Shown: positions 15,235 to 17,112 of the stretch, in pieces
Numbering within the stretch: position 1 is the stretch's first letter
Layout: each line of letters begins with the position of its first letter
Origin: Pseudomonadota bacterium
GTDB taxonomy: Bacteria > Myxococcota > UBA9042 > PHBI01
DNA length: 17,112 nt
Direction of reading: 5' to 3'
NCBI GenBank assembly: GCA_005772945.1
Contig: SXIE01000369.1
Coordinates: 1 to 17,112, forward strand
Translations under genes and position numbers: made by a program
Notes under the pieces: generated by a model
The model's input: only the letters and a program-made list of their open reading frames with translations
The model's database searches: none
What the model was told of the DNA's origin: nothing

Positions 15235-16644
15235 CTAACCCGCCTGCGCGGGGAGTTCGCGCCCCGCCGGCAGGCGAACCCAGAACACCGAGCCGCGAGG
15301 GTCGCGCGGCTCGATGCCGACCGTGCCCCCCATCGCCAGCGCCAGGTGCTTGACGATCGCGAGCCCGAGCCCGCTTCCGCCCGTGTCGCGCGAGCGGCCC
15401 TTGTCGATGCGGTAGAAGCGCTCGAAGACGCGCTCGCGGTGGTCGGGCGAAATCCCGGGGCCATCGTCGGACACGAGCACGCGCACCCAGCCCCCACGCG
15501 ACTCGGCGTCGAGCACGACCGATCCGTTTTCGCCCGAGTACTTGACCGCATTCTCGAGGAGATTCGAGAGGATCTGATCGATCCCCTTGGTGTCGGCGAA
15601 GGCCGTGGCGGCCTCGGGGATGGCGACCTGCACGACGATGTTGCGCGCCTTGGCCTGGGCCTGTGCCAGGTCGACCGCGCGCAGCGCGGACGCGCGCAGG
15701 TTGACCGGCTCCTTGGCGAGGCTCTGCTGGCCGGCCTCGAGGCGCGCCAGGTCGAGGAGCCCCTCGATGATGTTGCCCATGCGCGTCGCGTGACGCTCGA
15801 TCTGCTCGACGAAGCCGCGGCCGTGGACAGGGTCCTCGAGCGCACCGTCGAGCAGCGTCTCGGCCGACGCGCGCACGACCGAGACCGGGGTGCGGAGCTC
15901 GTGCGAAATATTGGCGACAAAGTCGCGCCGGACCCGCTCGAGCAGACGAATCGAGGTCACGTCGCGCACCGTCACGGCCGCACCGCCCGCGGTTCCGAGC
16001 GGCATCGCGCGCGCGACGATGGTCCGTGCGCGACTCGTCGCACCTGGCGCGTCGGGGAGCTTGACCTCGGCCTGCGCAGTGCGCCCTTGACGCGCCGACC
16101 CGAGCGCATCGTCGAGCGCCGGCACCGCGATGATGTCCGCAAAGAGACGTCCCACGGGGGTCTCAGGCAGATCGAAGATCTCGAGGAACGACGGATTCAC
16201 GACCGTGAAGCGCCCCGCCCCGTCGACCGCGGCGACGCCGACGTCGATGCTCGTGAGGACGGCCTCGAAGCGCGTGTGCTCCTCGGCCAGGCTCGAGTCG
16301 ACGCGCACGAGGTCGTTCGCCAGGCGTTGGTACGTGCCGGCCAGCTCGGACACGAGCAGCTCGCGGCGCCCGGCCACGTCCATGCCGCCCGTCTCGATCG
16401 CGTGCGAGAGGCCAGCCAGCGCGCGCTTGACGAAGCGCACGCCGAGGTAGGCGGCGCCGAGCGCGAGGCACGCCCCGACCGCGACCGCGACCAAGACGAT
16501 GACGTGCGTCGTGTCGGCCAGCGCCGGGTCGCGCTCGGGCAGGTCTCCGAGCGCCACTTGCAGTGCCGCCCAGACCCCGACGATGACGAGCCCGACGAGC
16601 CCGATGTTGAGGGCGAGGAACTTGCCGCGGAGATCGAGACGCAC
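15235..16644 (-). CDS. phoR: PhoR-like sensor histidine kinase
   Basis: Inner-membrane sensor kinase, predicted to autophosphorylate on His and pass phosphate to the adjacent regulator. The 469 residues comprise TM1 (about 8-31), a periplasmic loop of only about 15 residues, TM2 (about 46-69), a HAMP-like linker (about 70-120), a PAS domain (about 122-232), the H-box ISHELRTP with His248, the N-box NLLENAVKY with Asn365, DDGPGI at 393-398, FERFYRID and GGSGLGLAIV at 422-431. The lack of a real periplasmic sensor domain resembles PhoR, which senses through the membrane, the PAS domain and partner proteins. The frame is open far upstream through the regulator gene. I chose GTG at 16644, which follows the regulator stop by 7 nt and has GAGG 5 nt before it. 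It is followed 11 nt later by modA. Confidence 0.9.
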   Translation of the reverse strand: MRLDLRGKFLALNIGLVGLVIVGVWAALQVALGDLPERDPALADTTHVIVLVAVAVGACLALGAAYLGVRFVKRALAGLSHAIETGGMDVAGRRELLVSELAGTYQRLANDLVRVDSSLAEEHTRFEAVLTSIDVGVAAVDGAGRFTVVNPSFLEIFDLPETPVGRLFADIIAVPALDDALGSARQGRTAQAEVKLPDAPGATSRARTIVARAMPLGTAGGAAVTVRDVTSIRLLERVRRDFVANISHELRTPVSVVRASAETLLDGALEDPVHGRGFVEQIERHATRMGNIIEGLLDLARLEAGQQSLAKEPVNLRASALRAVDLAQAQAKARNIVVQVAIPEAATAFADTKGIDQILSNLLENAVKYSGENGSVVLDAESRGGWVRVLVSDDGPGISPDHRERVFERFYRIDKGRSRDTGGSGLGLAIVKHLALAMGGTVGIEPRDPRGSVFWVRLPAGRELPAQAG

Positions 16645-16651
16645 GAACGCC

Positions 16652-17112
16652 TCAGGTCCCGTCGCCGTCGATCTGGAAACGGTAGCCGACGCCGCGAATG
16701 GTCTCGACGTAGGTCCCGGCCGCGCCGAGCTTGTCGCGCAGGCGCTTGACGTGCGTGTCGACCGTGCGCGTCGTGATGTCCGCTTCGATGCCCCAGACGT
16801 CGTTGAGCAGGTGGTCGCGCGTCTGGACGCGGCCTTGGCGCTCGACGAACGTCTGGAGCAGCTTGAACTCGAGGGCCGTGAGGCGCACCGGCTCGTCGTC
16901 GACCCAGACGCGGTGGCCACCCACGTCGAGCCGCAGCCGCCCTACCGTCCGTACGTCGGACGGGTGACCAGGCTGGGCGGGCAATGTGTGCATGGCGTTC
17001 ACACTCGGCGTGGCGTCGTCGGGATGAACGCGACGCAAGACGGCCCGAATGCGGAGGAGGAGCTCGCGCACGCTGAACGGCTTGGTCACGTAGTCGGCGG
17101 CGCCCACCTCGA
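16652..17112 (-). CDS. phoB: OmpR/PhoB-family response regulator, N-terminus beyond window
   Basis: Predicted DNA-binding response regulator partnered with the kinase just downstream. Only the last 152 residues are inside the window. The end of the receiver domain is clear: EVGAADYVTKPFS with the conserved Lys of the phosphorylation switch, then helix alpha-5. A linker of about 25 residues, longer than in E. coli PhoB, leads to a complete winged-helix effector domain: LTALEFKLLQTFVERQGRV, the recognition helix in RTVDTHVKRLRDKL and the terminal VETIRGVGYRF. The phosphoacceptor Asp lies off the edge. PhoB is the best guess from the PhoR-like partner, but other OmpR-family regulators (RegX3, CreB) cannot be excluded. 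Confidence 0.88.
   Translation of the reverse strand, partial: EVGAADYVTKPFSVRELLLRIRAVLRRVHPDDATPSVNAMHTLPAQPGHPSDVRTVGRLRLDVGGHRVWVDDEPVRLTALEFKLLQTFVERQGRVQTRDHLLNDVWGIEADITTRTVDTHVKRLRDKLGAAGTYVETIRGVGYRFQIDGDGT

Noticed and set aside
16645..16920. Longer histidine kinase starting at 16920
   Set aside because: The extra residues are read from the regulator's winged-helix coding sequence in another frame and are low-complexity Arg/Ser. GTG 16644 starts directly before TM1 and after the regulator stop.

Overview
The window is about 17 kb of very GC-rich bacterial DNA, densely coded, with strongly GC-biased third codon positions. That bias produces long spurious antisense reading frames. 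Several traits suggest a Myxococcota or other delta-type Gram-negative bacterium: many predicted lipoproteins, a large alpha-2-macroglobulin paired with a class A penicillin-binding protein, a choice-of-anchor-D-like lipoprotein, and a strong sigma-54 promoter motif. This placement is an inference. I see no rRNA, tRNA, CRISPR, IS element or prophage gene.

Layout. (1) Positions 1-2057, minus strand: a ThDP-dependent phosphonopyruvate decarboxylase (ppd) followed 26 nt later by thiC, which runs off the left edge. (2) Positions 2058-2332: a 275-bp divergent intergenic region. It holds a near-consensus -24/-12 (sigma-54) promoter facing right, with a perfect 7-bp dyad centred near -80 from the predicted start. 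(3) Positions 2333-10083, plus strand: a 1955-residue alpha-2-macroglobulin lipoprotein with an intact CxEQ thioester motif, overlapping by 4 nt a PBP1C-like peptidoglycan synthase. The synthase lacks the usual C-terminal BiPBP_C domain and ends in a proline-rich tail encoded by a (TCCCC)4 repeat. This is the known periplasmic A2M/PBP1C defence and repair pair. (4) Positions 10124-14374, plus strand: a sigma-70-like promoter, a lipoprotein with choice-of-anchor-D-like repeats and a propeller-like C-terminal half, then an ReAV-type L-asparaginase overlapping by 4 nt a Rieske non-haem iron oxygenase alpha subunit. (5) Positions 17112-14402, minus strand: a PhoB-like response regulator (N-terminus outside the window), a PhoR-like histidine kinase and a ModA-like oxyanion-binding lipoprotein, with gaps of only 7 and 11 nt. 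It converges on the Rieske gene.

The most informative observations are the predicted sigma-54 control of the A2M/PBP1C operon, the pairing of a ThDP enzyme with thiC, a PhoBR pair with an orphan ModA where one might expect PstS, the coupled asparaginase-Rieske pair, and the pentanucleotide/G-quadruplex tract at the end of pbpC. No clearly new defence or mobile system is visible.
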